From Apis mellifera (taxonomy: Eukaryota; Arthropoda; Insecta; Hymenoptera; Apidae): a DNA stretch of 64,000 nt. The notes under the pieces were generated by a model. The model did no database searches and was not told where the DNA came from. It saw nothing but the letters and a program-made list of their open reading frames with translations. Within the stretch, counting starts at the first letter, position 1. Each line of letters begins with the position of its first letter. Location: NCBI RefSeq assembly GCF_003254395.2, contig NC_037648.1, forward strand, positions 10,108,009-10,172,008. Direction: 5' to 3'. Made by a program: the position numbers and the translations under genes. This document shows, piece after piece, positions 47,758-60,127 of this stretch.

Positions 47758-48072
47758 GTAAGTTTTTTTTTGTAAATACGTGCGTTTAGGTAAGATGGTA
47801 GATGACGAGCTAGTGTTTTTTTATTCTAGGGGAAACTAGCGTATGATTGTTAAAAAAGTCACTCGTTCGAATCATTTTCAACTATTATTATTATTAACTC
47901 GTGTAATTTGATCCATCCAGTGAATCTAGATTTCATTACACGGATAATCGTAAATATTGTGCGTTTATTAGAAGACGAAGGAATTGGAATGAAAAAAAGA
48001 AAAAAAAAGTGACTCGTCTCTTAGCTAATTGCAATATACTTTCAGAATTTTGAACTTTGCTTTTAACGATCT

Positions 48073-48438
48073 ATGATTTTCACAGAAATGGTTGGAGCAG
48101 CAAGTATAATAAAAATACTTTCGACTTTGTTACCGAATTATCGTCTCACCTTGTCTGATCTTTATCGACCTGTTTCACTTACGGTTGAATTGCGCGGCCA
48201 TCATCGCGTCGCGCTTCGAAATATGTGTCACGTGTTGTCGTGGAGAAAAAAAAAAAAAAAAAAAAAAGAGAGAGAAGAAAAGGGCGGTAAAAATAAATGC
48301 GAACCACCGATGGAACAAGATTTTCAACAACGTAGAATAATAGTGTATATAGTGTGTATACACAGATATATATATATGTATACTATACACGTTCCATACG
48401 TAATTCCAACGTACCGAGCTATAATAAAACATCCATAA
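48073..48438 (+). CDS. Doubtful ORF of 121 codons crossing a poly-A tract
   Basis: After GATTTTCACAG the second ATG opens MVGAASIIKILSTLLPNYR and continues through a Lys run coded by A22. The first 50 codons look protein-like. Crossing a homopolymer tract suggests chance, or an exon that ends before it. Confidence 0.13.
   Translation: MIFTEMVGAASIIKILSTLLPNYRLTLSDLYRPVSLTVELRGHHRVALRNMCHVLSWRKKKKKKKEREEKGGKNKCEPPMEQDFQQRRIIVYIVCIHRYIYMYTIHVPYVIPTYRAIIKHP
48246..48267 (+). repeat. Poly-A tract (A22)
   Basis: Longest A run in the window, followed by GAGAGAGAAG. Confidence 0.95.
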
Positions 48439-50303
48439 ATATATAACCGCGACCAAGTAATCGATACTATCCCACTGGCAACATATTGTGCCACGATCTC
48501 GTACGTATACCATTTAATTATATGCCAAACAATAGGAAGCACCAAGCTCCGTCCATCCCCGTTCCATTTCGCGCTTTAAAACGCGTTTCATCATTCTCGA
48601 TCTTGTCATTCCGATTCTTTAATAGCTTCAGAGAGCAATCCTTTTAAGTAGGAATTCACCGTTCTTTTCCCCTTTAATCCCCTTATTTTTCCAAAATTTC
48701 TCCCTCCATTTCTGATGACAAATAATTCTCCACGATATAATTCCTCCAGTTGATAATTTATTCAATTCTTCTGATCTCGATCGTTCATTCACATTCAAAT
48801 CTTCACAGATCTCATTCCATCGGGTCAAATTCAACTCGACTTCTCCAACGAACAATCACAAAGTATCGACGAACCGTATCACCGCGTGTTAAAGTGTCTC
48901 GTCTCTCGCACCTATTCCGCTCAAGGACACGGAGCGGAGAGATCATACCATCGCGACCTTGGAGGGACGACGCACGTGTTCTCTCGTACGACGCCTCATG
49001 CAGGCCTTGAAATTTGTACGGATCGACAAGTTTCGGTGTGCCCCACGGTCATCTCAGATATGCACGTAGAGAGGATAATCTGATAATCTCTTGGGGGAGC
49101 GACCAACAATGACAATTGCATCACTGTATACGTGTATATATATATATATCCTCGTGGATCAGTGGATTTTTGCTTAGGCGTATTAATTTTTTTTTTTTCT
49201 TTCTTTTGAGAAATCCTGCGACTAAATTTTTTTTTAGATAAATTTGAGCTCTCTTAATTAATTTCTAGGTTAATTATTATATCTCTTTTTCGATTCTTCG
49301 TATTTTCAGAAATCTGTGAAAAAATCTTTTGCTTAGAAATTAGATAAATCTTTTTGAGGTTATTATTACAGATTTACAACGTGAATTTAAGAAAAGGGAA
49401 ATAAAGAAGGCTGTTGTATTTCGGGAAAGATCGCGGTTTAGAAATAAAAACGTTGTTGAGGCTTTTTATCATTTTCGATGATTTATTATTGGCGAGATCG
49501 TGGAGATCGCGTGTCGTGGAAAGATAATGATTATCTTTCTCCCGGATTTTATGACATCGTAACATCGTACAACGACGATTATTATCGATTGTATTGTTGA
49601 ATTTTATATTTTTGAAGAATTTTTGGGAAAGTATTCGTGTATCGTATACGTTTCTCTTTGTTTGAGCAAGATATAATTACATTAAGATACGATGATAATT
49701 TTAGATAAACGTGCGAGGAAACGTGTTTTTGTTCATATTTTGTATTAATTGCGTGTTAAAGAAAGAAAAGAGAAGAAGGAGAAAAGATCTTGGAATCGAT
49801 ATCGATTGTTGCATTCTGATTTTCTTTGAACGTTTATTAAACATTAACATATCGATACTTACATACTTCTCTTTGATTCGAATTCTAATTAGTCGTAAGG
49901 TCTTTCTTTCTTCGTTGCAATTGCACAAGGTGTCAAGACGTACGATATTAATTTTATACTGAAAAAACATGGAAGGAATATTATTCATTGAATATTTGAA
50001 TAGTAGAAAATGTATCTCGTTAAATACGCAGCAATAACACGAGTTACATTGAAACTCTTTATGAGTCTAAAGTAACATGTAACAGAAGAAAAACAAATAT
50101 TATTCAGTAAATTATCAGGATATTAACGGTTGAAATAATATTTCTTCGTGTATTTCTGTTATTTTTGTGTGTGTATATTTATATATCTTCTTTGTATTTC
50201 TATTATAAGTTGGAATAGCTAGAGTTAATAATTTTTAATGGAACGTGTTAATAATATCTATACTAAAAATTTAATTTCATATGTGTGTCATTCTAGAAAA
50301 ACG

Positions 50304-50747
50304 AAACGTAAATTCAAGGATTCCTATCGAGGATTCCAAATATAAATTTACCTTTACCATTATTACACCCCGATAATTCCAAGGATTCCAAATTCTTCGA
50401 ACCAATATATAATTCCCTCATCATCATCGTTTCTCCGAATATTTCCAAAAGGGAGAAGAAGAAAAAAATAATTTAGTTCGAAAATAACAGACTTTTTTGA
50501 AAAATCGAGACAAGAATTCCATTTCTCTCAATTCCCCAATTTCCAATTTTCCAAATCTTTTTAATTCTCTACACAACTACCAGATATTTCAGATCGTTAT
50601 AAATCACCGTTGTAGATAATAAAGAAAGCCGAGTTTTTCAAATACTCTCAGAGAATAAACACAGAAATTCAACTATTCCTATTAATTCCAAATATAACCC
50701 CAACCTTTACCGTTATTACACTCCAATAATCCCAAGGACTCCCAACC
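50304..50747 (+). repeat. Diverged direct repeat, two copies of about 95 bp
   Basis: Blocks at about 50304-50398 and 50650-50747 share AATTCAA..ATTCCTAT, TTCCAAATATAA, ACCTTTACC and TTATTACAC, about 346 bp apart. Clearly related but diverged, so an old local duplication. Confidence 0.65.
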
Positions 50748-51232
50748 TCTGTATCCCAATAATTACCTCGTCGATAAACTGCAGACATTCGTGCATTTAT
50801 TATACTTAAAAATATACAGAAAATACGTGGAAAATGATCTCAATATACAAATCGTATACACAAATTCCCGATCTAAAAATATAAAATTCTTCTTGATCCA
50901 CCTTCTTTAAAAAAGAAGAAGAGCGCAAAAATTAAACAAATCCCGATCCAATTTCTCTGGAAAATCCAATTAAAAAAAAAGAGAGAAAAGAAAGGAAAGA
51001 AAGCAAATCACGGAAACGTTTTCTAAAATGTCTGGAAGAATATGGCGAGGGATCGGTTCAGCTGGTTTCCATCGTCGATCGAGGCTCCGCCACGCTCGCT
51101 TTAACCTTTTCAACGTGCGATCACTGACGTGTCCGCCGATTATATAAAACGGGTCTGCCCTTGTCCCCTCTCGGAATGATCGATTGGTCTCGCGTTTTCT
51201 GGCCGCGGATTACCTCTGAACGGATTCCTCGG

Positions 51233-51256
51233 TCGCGAAGAAGGTCATCTTCGCGA
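51233..51256. repeat. Perfect 9-bp inverted repeat with AGGTCA in the loop
   Basis: TCGCGAAGA and TCTTCGCGA flank AGGTCA, the nuclear-receptor half-site core. A TATATAAA word lies about 100 bp upstream. Confidence 0.6.
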
Positions 51257-51667
51257 TGCCATCGTGGCAAGTCATTGGACACTTGGCTTAATTTTGAAGA
51301 AATGGAAAATTAAAAAATTGCTTCCAACTTTTACGAATTAATTTATTTTTGAATCCTCTATCTTGCATAGAAATATATTTTCTGTGTAATTACATAAATT
51401 ACGAGAGAAGAGGGGAGAGACTTATTCGAAGGCTGCCACTCGACCGTGTTCTCAAAATTGAGAAACAGTATTTTTAATTAGCACAATTAATAGTATTTTT
51501 CTATCGATTAAAAAGAAAACATCTTTTAAAATTTTTCCCCCAATCTCTTTACGAGTGAATCATCGTGCAACATCACGGAAATAAATAATTCACGGAGAAG
51601 GGAAGAAGAAGTAAAGCAAAGCGATACGAAACACATACATATATATATATCGTTAATCCGTCGAAGA

Positions 51668-51877
51668 ATGAAAGAAGGTGAGCATGGAAGAAAGCGGAAG
51701 CTGAGAAAGATGGGGAAGGGGAAGAGTTACGGGAGGAGATCGCCGCGCAATAATAAACGGCGGCGTCAGCGGCGATTATACATATCCCCGAGGCTCGAAA
51801 ATCGGGGGATTTTCGAAGCGTCCGCGCGAGCCTCGTGGAGGCGCTCGAGGCTCAAGGTCGGGATGGCCGACAGATAA
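51668..51877 (+). CDS. Candidate small basic ORF (69 codons)
   Basis: ATG in AAGAATGAAAG opens 69 codons to a stop. The peptide is strongly basic, with clusters GRKRKLRKMGKGK and NNKRRRQRR that resemble nuclear localisation or RNA-binding signals. A half-site TCAAGGTCG (51852-51860) lies in its 3' part. High Arg can simply reflect CG-rich DNA. Confidence 0.16.
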   Translation: MKEGEHGRKRKLRKMGKGKSYGRRSPRNNKRRRQRRLYISPRLENRGIFEASARASWRRSRLKVGMADR

Positions 51878-51899
51878 AGTTTCCTCGAAGCGGCACTGT

Positions 51900-53085
51900 A
51901 CGATCAAAACGATCGTGACGTTGCTCGAGGTTAAGATCTGTCCACGCTCTGGATCCCGTGCTTGAACTCGTCGCCCGCTGAATCACGCCGATATCGAGGC
52001 GTATACGGGCTAAGATAACGAGATACGCTCGCGTGTACGCGTGACACGTAAGTCATACGTTTGCAAGTCGACGGACACTTGTACTCGTTTTATGTAATTT
52101 GACTCGTTTAAACGTTATTTTTTTTTCTTTTTTCTGCCAGGGATATTTTTACTTTGTACTTTTTCCCTTTCTTCTCCGATAAATTGATTTGGATATATTA
52201 CGAAATTCTTTTTTTTTTTTTTAGGTATTACAGTTGTTAGATGTAATGTGTCGGATCAGTTCTCCAAGGATTCGATAATTTTATGGAATAATGTTGAGAG
52301 TTTTATAGATTTTACAAATAAGATATATAAGGAAGTATTCAAGAATTCATTAAACTCTATCAATGGATTTTCAATGGAAAAAAATTTCGGGAGGATTATC
52401 GTAATAAAATGATGTTACAAATATAAAACTTATCAACCCAATATTCCATCCAATATTGCTTGATATTCTTCGATTAACAAGCTTCATTCTCATAATGATT
52501 TCGAAATTACACAATGCGCCAAATAGCAATAATATATATATATATAGACAAAGCATCCTAAAATGCCACTTGACCTAATTAGAAAGATACTAGCGTCTTG
52601 AATTCTTGTTCTCGAGACATTCGTCGAAGAAGAGTTATCCATTTTGTCTTAAGAAAAATAATAACAATTTCATATTTCAAAAAATTAATAACGAGAATCT
52701 CAAGTCTAAGGATTTATATTTTCAAGAAAACTCGAATAATCAATCCACACTATCAATAAAATATTATCTTCGATAGAAGTCGTCCGTATTTGATATCAAA
52801 CGTTAAAAATATCGAATGACGAAAAATTAATTTCTCGGAGGAATCTTTAGAAAAGAAGAAAACAATTCCAACAATTATCTGGATAACAAATTCTTCCAAA
52901 ATAAATTTCGAAAGGGGATGTTCGTCGATACGGCTCGTCAAAAATCAAACATCTTCTTACATCACGTTACATCATCGCGCGTTGTGCCCCAACACGTGAA
53001 CCAATAATATAAACACCGAGCGTTTCTCCATTCCAACGGAACCGTTCTTTATTACCATCGTCTGAACGCGTGTAATATAAACGGG
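51900..53085. other. Unassigned stretch
   Basis: GC-richer to about 52080, then AT-rich. At 52139 a long T/C tract ends CTGCCAG with no good frame after it. Confidence 0.4.
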
Positions 53086-53088
53086 GCT

Positions 53089-53298
53089 TTACACGTTCTC
53101 TCCGTGAGGTGAGATTCCCTCACGAACCCGAAGCCGAAATACTAAAACTGTCGCAAGGACGTCGAATAGAGACTCGGCCGTTCCTCGTGCGTGGCCGGCC
53201 TTCGTCTCGAAACTTCTGGCCGAAAAGATCGAAGCACATCGGAACAAGAGTCTATACATAATGCTGACATAATATGCGGCCGAAAAATAAAATTCCAT
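53089..53298 (-). CDS. Candidate ORF with hydrophobic N-terminus
   Basis: On the minus strand GGCCATGGAA, an excellent start context, opens 69 codons to TAA. The peptide begins MEFYFSAAYYVSIMYRLLF, hydrophobic and signal-anchor-like, followed by a more polar part and a second hydrophobic patch (FDVLATVLVF). A good donor (GGTTC|GTGAGG) lies in its last third, so it may be a first exon. Family unknown. Confidence 0.22.
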   Translation of the reverse strand: MEFYFSAAYYVSIMYRLLFRCASIFSARSFETKAGHARGTAESLFDVLATVLVFRLRVREGISPHGENV

Positions 53299-53419
53299 GG
53301 CCTCTCGGTGGCCTCGACGGGCCACAAAGAATCCTGTTGGAAACGGTGTTGTTGGGTAGTATCGATGGGTCGGATAAACGGAGGCAGATATCTGAGAGGA
53401 GATAACGTTGGATAGCGTG

Positions 53420-55165
53420 ATTGAGATCTTTCGTAGATTCTTTATTTTTAATATATATATAGTGATTCGTTATTTTATATTCATTGATTTTTAATTATAG
53501 TGTTATTCATTGGAGTAAAGTTTATTTTTAAGGAGTTAGGCCTTTCTAGAAATAATTACCAGTTTAATTTTACACTCCATTTTCGATAAATCCCTAATAA
53601 TTTCATATTTTCATATATTGGAATTATTAAGTTAACCTTAAAAATCTGCATCCTATTACCGCCATATTGTTTCTCTTGCTCTACGAGCAATTGTGGTAAG
53701 CATTTCATTACACGAGAAATAACAGAGATTTCAATTGGTAAAGCTTATATTATCTACGATTCCAGTTTAATCCCCTCCCAATCTTTTTTTCCCTTCTTTT
53801 TTTTTTTTCGAACATAACCTCGCTAGGTAACCATTCGAATTGTATCGAACGGCTGTTGTTCGAGGTTATGATCGAACGAGGCGACCAGATCTCGTACTTG
53901 AACTCCTTATACTCGCGATAACACGAGCCGTTATCAGAGATCTGGATACAAGTCGCGATGCGAAGTGGTCAAATAGAGGATCGTTTGGAGAAAATAACGT
54001 ATCGGAAATTATCGCGGCTTCTTATTAACGGCGAAGGTTTCTTGAACTTAAGTATGCGCGCGTGTGTGCGTGCGTGTAACTGTACTCTCTCTATTCGAGT
54101 AGAATTGTCTGTGTGTTGAATGATGGGATCGATGTTGGGAACTGCGTGATAATGCGTTATCGAAGCGAGAATGTAGAATTTCCAACGATGGAAAGGATTA
54201 AATTTATTCATTTATTTTATTATCTCTTTGATTTTTATACTTTGTCAATTTATTTTGGTAAATCGTAGAGGAATCGAAGAAAGGATTTATCGGAAGATTC
54301 CGAGAATTTTTCCAAATAATTTTTAATTTTTATTTAATTGCGTTCTAATCGATGAATTATCACATGGAAGTAGAAAAATATGTAACGTATTCATTTCATG
54401 TCGTTTATTATTTAATGTGCAAAGGAATATGGAAAATATTTGCATAAAGATTCGCAATCTACTGATAAATAATACGTATACAAGAGAAGTTGTCGTGAAT
54501 AATATGTTCAAAGCGTTATTTTCTAACTATTTTATACGAGTTTATTAAAAGTATAGCAGTTCATAAGGAATATTAATATAACGTATACCGAGAACAAGAT
54601 ATATAAAATTCAATAATTATGAATTTTATCTTTAAAAAATAACGAGACTTTGTAAATTTTTCCATTATTATAAATACATTTATGTTATTATGTCACATTT
54701 ACATATACACGCTCTTATTAATGTATGCACATTTTGCTTAATTTATCTCGCTAATGAGTAAAAAAAAAAAAAAAAAAAAGAAGAAGTAATAAATAAATAA
54801 ATTAGAATAAAAAATATATTTTAGCACACAACGTTCGCTTCGAAAAAAAACGCGAATTCCAATTCGAAAAATTATTCGAAGCAAAAGTAAGAAGAAGAAT
54901 GGTAACGCGTAAAATATCTTGCGCCTCGTGAAAAATTATTCGTGTTCGAAACTCTTAAAGTCATCTGTAAAATTCATTGAGAATTTTGTGATAACGGCTC
55001 GAAGCCGCGATAAATCAACGGCAAGGTCGCGCATACTTGTCCTTCGAATTCTACGATAAACTGATATATTTTTCGTTCGTGGAAGGAGGGGAGGGGAGGA
55101 GGGAGGTTCTGTTACATCAAGGTTAACGTTGATAAAATAGATCTAATGTCGTTCTAGGAAAAACC
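53420..55165. other. AT-rich unassigned stretch
   Basis: A20 at 54760-54779; a GC-richer bit near 53840-54060. No supported gene. Confidence 0.45.
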
Positions 55166-55171
55166 GAAACG

Positions 55172-55291
55172 ATGGACTTTGAGAAGGCGCCACGCCACGC
55201 CACGCCGCGCCACGTTCGTCTTTTTGACTCATGTTTCCTCGAACCACAGAGAAACCAGAGGAGCTCTACGTGCTCTTCCATTCGTATTTAA
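55172..55291 (+). CDS. Candidate small ORF (39 codons) with ideal start context
   Basis: AAACGATGGAC matches the insect start consensus. The peptide begins MDFEKAPRHATPRHVRLFD and ends SSTCSSIRI. It starts over a CGCCA pentanucleotide repeat (55189-55214) and stops in a poly-A run. Could be a first exon or a smORF; no donor is obvious. Confidence 0.18.
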   Translation: MDFEKAPRHATPRHVRLFDSCFLEPQRNQRSSTCSSIRI

Positions 55292-55299
55292 AAAAAAAA

Positions 55300-57680
55300 A
55301 AAAAAGAAAAAGAAATCGGAATGCCGTTCGAAATTTTTCTCTCCCCGTTTTCCATGTTGGATTCATTTAATTTTTTTTTTAATCTTCAGATTTCTATAGA
55401 ATATCACAATATTTCATATTCGAACGAATCGATACTTTTAATTCTTCGCTTTTTTCAAAATCGTACGCAATGAAAGAAATGTGATGATCTTTGATCTTTA
55501 AGAGAATCTTTAAGATCTCTTGCGTGAATGATCGCACTACAACTCGACAACGGAAGCGTTGCGATCGTGTCAGGCGAAGAACTTCCGCTTGACCTTACAT
55601 CAGATCGATCTTTGATTGTGAAAAAGCGAATGACTATGCGGAAAGGACGTCACGTTCGAGTTATTACGTCACTGAACGTTTCTCTCGTGACTTTTATACA
55701 AAGAAAAGAAAAGAAGGGAAAAGAAAGAGGATAAAAAGAATAGAAATTCATTTTACAAAGCAAAGTTTTTTTTTCCTTTGTCCTGTGTAGAAAAAACAAT
55801 TTTGTAATTTTTTTAATGCCAAGTACTGGTATATACAGGATTGGAAACGTTTTAAAAGCTCGCAAAGCTCGATGTGCCTTGTGTTTGCTGTTGTAAATCA
55901 TTCTCACGTATCGTATTCTGTTGACGATTTGCTTACACGTACGGAATAAGCCGGCTCTATCGTCACCGACGATATAAATTCTCCCTCCTTTTGAATCATT
56001 TTTAAGATCATGTATCCGATATAACAAATGTAAGTTGCTGAGCTAAAATACGTCAAACGGAAACTTCTAAGTCTAAGTTAGCTGTACCGGATATTAACAT
56101 TATAAACGTATTAGCGGCGAATAATTTTAATAACAAATAATCCGATTTTTATCCACCTGTATATGTATCTCATATTCGTTATTAGATATTATTCTAGGCA
56201 AAGCGTTTCCTTAAAATCTACAATGATATTTTTTTTAATTATTAATAAAAATATATATTTTTGAATTTTTCTTTTTTTTTTTGAAGAGGAATTTTATCGT
56301 TAAAATCATATTAAAGTATTATCATATTTAATTTTTCAGAAAAAAAATTATTTATCCTAAAGCTTCTAAAATTTCATACAAATTTAAAAAATCGTATGAA
56401 ATCTCTTCCTCTTCCTTTGTTTTTCTCAACAACAACAAACGTATATTTGGACAATTCTATCCATCTTCATGGCACACACATAATCGTGAAATTCGAGAAA
56501 CATTGGATTCGAATCCGAAACACGTGAACGATCGATTGAAATTAATTCAACTCAAGGGGCACGAAGGGATGTGAGAAACCTGTTCGCATGAGAACGAACT
56601 GTAAAACGTGACGCAAATCTGTGGCGGAAGTCGTGTTGTGACGTAACGGGACGTGGAAGCAGAAGGAAACGGATGTCTGTTACGTTTCCGTATTTCCGTG
56701 CAAAATGTAAAGAATTCGAAAACAAACGGAGTGGCCTCTTTTGTAACCAAGCCAATTGCAATTTTTGGAGAGGAAAGGGGAATCTCGACAGATAAGTAAT
56801 TTTGTTTTCACGAAGATGGGCTTTTGTAATTTCTTTTTTCTTTTCTTTTTTCAGGGAAGCTGCATTGATTAGAAATTACGTGACATCGATTTCTATACGT
56901 AAAAAAAATTATTAACACAAAGTTATCTGAATGTTTTATTTGAATCCAATTCCGTCGAATTCAATTCGTGAAAAATTAAACGAGATTTTCTTTTCAAAGA
57001 TGTTTCTACGTGTACAATATAAGGAGTAATCATTCACTATATTTTAATTTCTTTTTTTCATATCGTACAAAATTATCATCGATCGAACCGCGAATTGTAA
57101 TCGTCAAATTTCTTCTTAAAAAGTTTTCAATCAAAAAAATACTATGTTCCAGATGGTTGAATTTCTAAATTGCACTTATTCATTACAATATAGTTTGTAT
57201 CCTTATTAAACAAAAATTATTACGATCAAACTATTATCAATCTTCTTCTTTCTTTCACAATTTTCAAACGTTCGCTAGAAACAAATCGAATATTCAATAT
57301 CATTTATACATCATCATCATATGAACGTATAAACTTTTTCATCAACTCAACAAAGATACGCAAATCACGCTTGCTCATTACTACATTTTTTTCTCTCTCA
57401 TTTCATTGACGTCTCTCAACAATTACATAAAATCAGCCATCGAATTTCACGAAATCAAATCGAACCACGATTAACTTATCTTAACAATATTCAATAATCA
57501 AAAAAAAAAAAAAAAAGTGAAGGAGATAAATTTTTTTCCCCGACAAACTATTGACTAATCCTAACAAGAGCTTGTTACATTTTTTCTTTTTTCTTTTTTT
57601 TTTTTCCCCACTTAGGTTCTTTCGCATCATCTTTCTCTTACGTGTCTTACGTAAAAATTGTCACAACGATCGAATTTCAC
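55300..57680. other. Unassigned AT-rich stretch
   Basis: At 56855 TTTTCTTTTTTCAG precedes 15 open codons (EAALIRNYVTSISIR) and a GTAAAA pseudo-donor. Otherwise simple AT-rich sequence. Confidence 0.4.
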
Positions 57681-57681
57681 G

Positions 57682-57978
57682 TTAACAGGTTAAACGGTGG
57701 CTGATTGGCGCGTTTACCTTCCTCGTCGGATTCGTCGCAATGTCTCTCGAACAATCGCGGCGGCCTTGTCCTTGGGCATAATCTTTCCTCGTTATCGGAC
57801 GACGACGAGGTCGCGTCGGGCTACCAGCGATTAGCGCGACACCGCGTGCGTCAGCCTTCCTTTTATATTCGTGAATAATAATATCCACGTTTCTTTCCTT
57901 CTTTCGTAGTGGCGGCGTGTCTCCTCGATCCCTCCGGTTCCGTAAATCGCCACTTTTGCGCAACCAAGGTCGTCCCAT
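57682..57978 (-). CDS. Doubtful ORF in a GC pocket, with nearby donor
   Basis: Frames on the minus strand overlap here: one of 98 codons beginning MGRPWLRKSGDLRNRRDRGD and another starting MPKDKAAAIVRETLRRIRR. Both pass GAGGAAG|GTAAAC at about 57716, a fair donor. A half-site CCAAGGTCG lies at 57964-57972. Which, if any, is translated cannot be told. Confidence 0.14.
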   Translation of the reverse strand: MGRPWLRKSGDLRNRRDRGDTPPLRKKERNVDIIIHEYKRKADARGVALIAGSPTRPRRRPITRKDYAQGQGRRDCSRDIATNPTRKVNAPISHRLTC

Positions 57979-58661
57979 CGATCGGAAATCGTGACCTTTG
58001 CGGTCGTGATTCGAATGGATTTCGACTTTTTACTTTTAGTTTTTTCTTTTTCTTTCTTTTTTTTTTTTATGGAATTTGGAATTTGGAGAAAAGGATCAAA
58101 GGAGGATAAAAAGGAGGAGGGGTATGAAATTTTGGTATGAGGTGAATTTTAAGTATCTAGGTAAGGTGATTATTATTATTATTATTAATATTTTGAAATT
58201 TGTAGGAAAGGCTTTAAACGGGGAAAGAGGATTGGTACTATTTAACTGTGAAAAATTGATGTAAAAGTTTTAAGTTTTTTAAAGCCTATTATTAGAAGGA
58301 TTAACATTTTTTCATATTCAAATGGAGATGTGTTGTAGAGAAGGAGGAAAAAACTGTGAGAAATATTTTGATTCTCTCTTTAAAATTTCCGAATGAATTT
58401 TAAAAAATGTTAAAATTTCAGTGACGTTGTTTTATACTTTTTACGCGAATTATTTATATATATATAAAAATCGATTATATAAGACAAGTCGTATGATTGC
58501 TAATTATTGATTCGATTATGAAGAAAAATTAACAGACTAGTAAAAAAAAAAAATTCTGTTAAATAAATGAATCTTGCCAAACCTTGATAAAATATTCCAA
58601 TTTCCTCTAAAAAGGAAAGAATTTTTTTTTTTTTAAATTTAATAATCGATGAAGTATAATC

Positions 58662-58682
58662 TTTTTTTTTTTTTTTTTTTTT
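58662..58682 (+). repeat. Poly-T tract (T21)
   Basis: Twenty-one T residues; a second T run lies about 40 bp upstream. Confidence 0.95.
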
Positions 58683-60119
58683 ACTTTCAAATAACAAAAC
58701 TCGATAAGCTATTTCTCAAAAATGTTGTTCCCTGGGTATTTATTTACAGCTATCGAAAGAATAAAAAAAAAAGAATAAGAAGAAGAAGAAGAAGAGCGTA
58801 GAATAAAAAGAATAAGAAGAAACACACGAATACATATTCATTCTCAAATAAAAAACTAATCTCGTAGACTATTATTTTCTCATTAAAAATACACGCGATA
58901 TTTGTATATCGTTAAAATTGTTACGTCATTATTCACCTTGTGTATAATTTCAAAGTAAAAATCGTTCTTTTTGACCCCTTTTAAATTTATACTTGGAATA
59001 TACCGATATCTTTTCTTTCCTTCTTTTTTTTTTTTTCTTCAAAAGCTACGCAAAAGCTAACAAAAAATAAAGAAGAGGAGGAAGAAGAAGAACAAAAGAG
59101 AGAAAGAGAAAAAAAGAATTACATTATTCCGGATCGTGAATAATTTTCCAAGTTGGCATTGTTTTCGTCTGGTTTCGCTTGTATATAATCAACACACACC
59201 AGCTGTGGTGTTTCGTTATGGATTTAATCGAATTTCGTTTCCTTCGAGCGCGAGGGAAGAGAGGAGAAGGAAGAAGAGAGCTTTACCGAATCAAGGTCTA
59301 ATTCTACGAAATCGACGTATCGAGGTTGACGTTGCTCTTTCATCCACTTTGTAAACAACGCCACGGTTTTGTTTTAAGTATTTTTAACGATCGCTTTTTC
59401 CATTGTTGAAAGAAGAAAGAAGAAAGAGAAGGAAGAAAGAATGAAAATTGGATGGAACGAATCGCCTCGATACGAATACATTACGCGACGAGTCGTCTTT
59501 ATTTCTTTTAATGAAATTTAAACTATTGTTATCACTACTGAATTAAGAAAAACGAATAAAAATTATTTGATGAACATCTTGTATTATAAATCGAAGGAAA
59601 GAAACTATCAGAAGAAAAGCAAGTAAAGCGTATATAAAATATAAATATGAATATCGAGGAAATTTATTTGAACGATTACACACATTTGTGTATCCAAACG
59701 TGTAATTACATTATATCTTTCAAATTTGAAAGAGTTCGTTTTAGTCAGCGTAAAGATTTCAAATTTCTAATATTTCCTTTCTTCAAATATAATAATTCTC
59801 GCGCGCGAATAAACATATCTCCGCATTTCTACAAATAAACAATTCCTAAATATACCGAATCATTTTCTCTTACTTTCATTGCAAAACTAAACAAAGTTCC
59901 TCTTGGCAACCGCCAATACCGTGAAATATAGCCTGCCTAATCGTACGAAAAAGCAGAAGAACAACACCGAGTTGCACGCCATTGCGCCATTTCGATCACG
60001 GAATTAGAATGGCGAATTCTTCTTGAACTTCGACCCTTCGTCGAAAAACGTTGCGACACGGAACAAATCGAACAATGCGCGATGTCGTTCCCCGCGTAAA
60101 ACGTGAAACTCTTTCTGAC

Positions 60120-60127
60120 TGACGTCA
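60120..60127. promoter_or_regulatory. Perfect CRE (TGACGTCA)
   Basis: Third perfect CREB/ATF palindrome in the window, in a moderately GC-rich patch. Confidence 0.35.

Larger units (their letters stand above)
47765..51660. other. Mostly unassigned AT-rich stretch
   Basis: It holds A22 at 48246-48267, a TA-rich hairpin near 48340-48390, a GC pocket near 48900-49020 with half-site CGACCTTGG at 48954-48962, a diverged repeat pair at 50304 and 50650, and a GC pocket at 51050-51260 with a TATATAAA word and a perfect hairpin. Confidence 0.35.

Noticed and set aside
48330..48400. TA-rich hairpin that might pass for a microRNA precursor
   Set aside because: The stem is built from TATA/GTGTATA simple repeat and would be low-complexity; no mature-sequence match that I know.
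56490..56520. GGATTCGAATCC, resembling a tRNA B-box
   Set aside because: It is a plain palindrome; no acceptor, D or anticodon arms can be folded around it.
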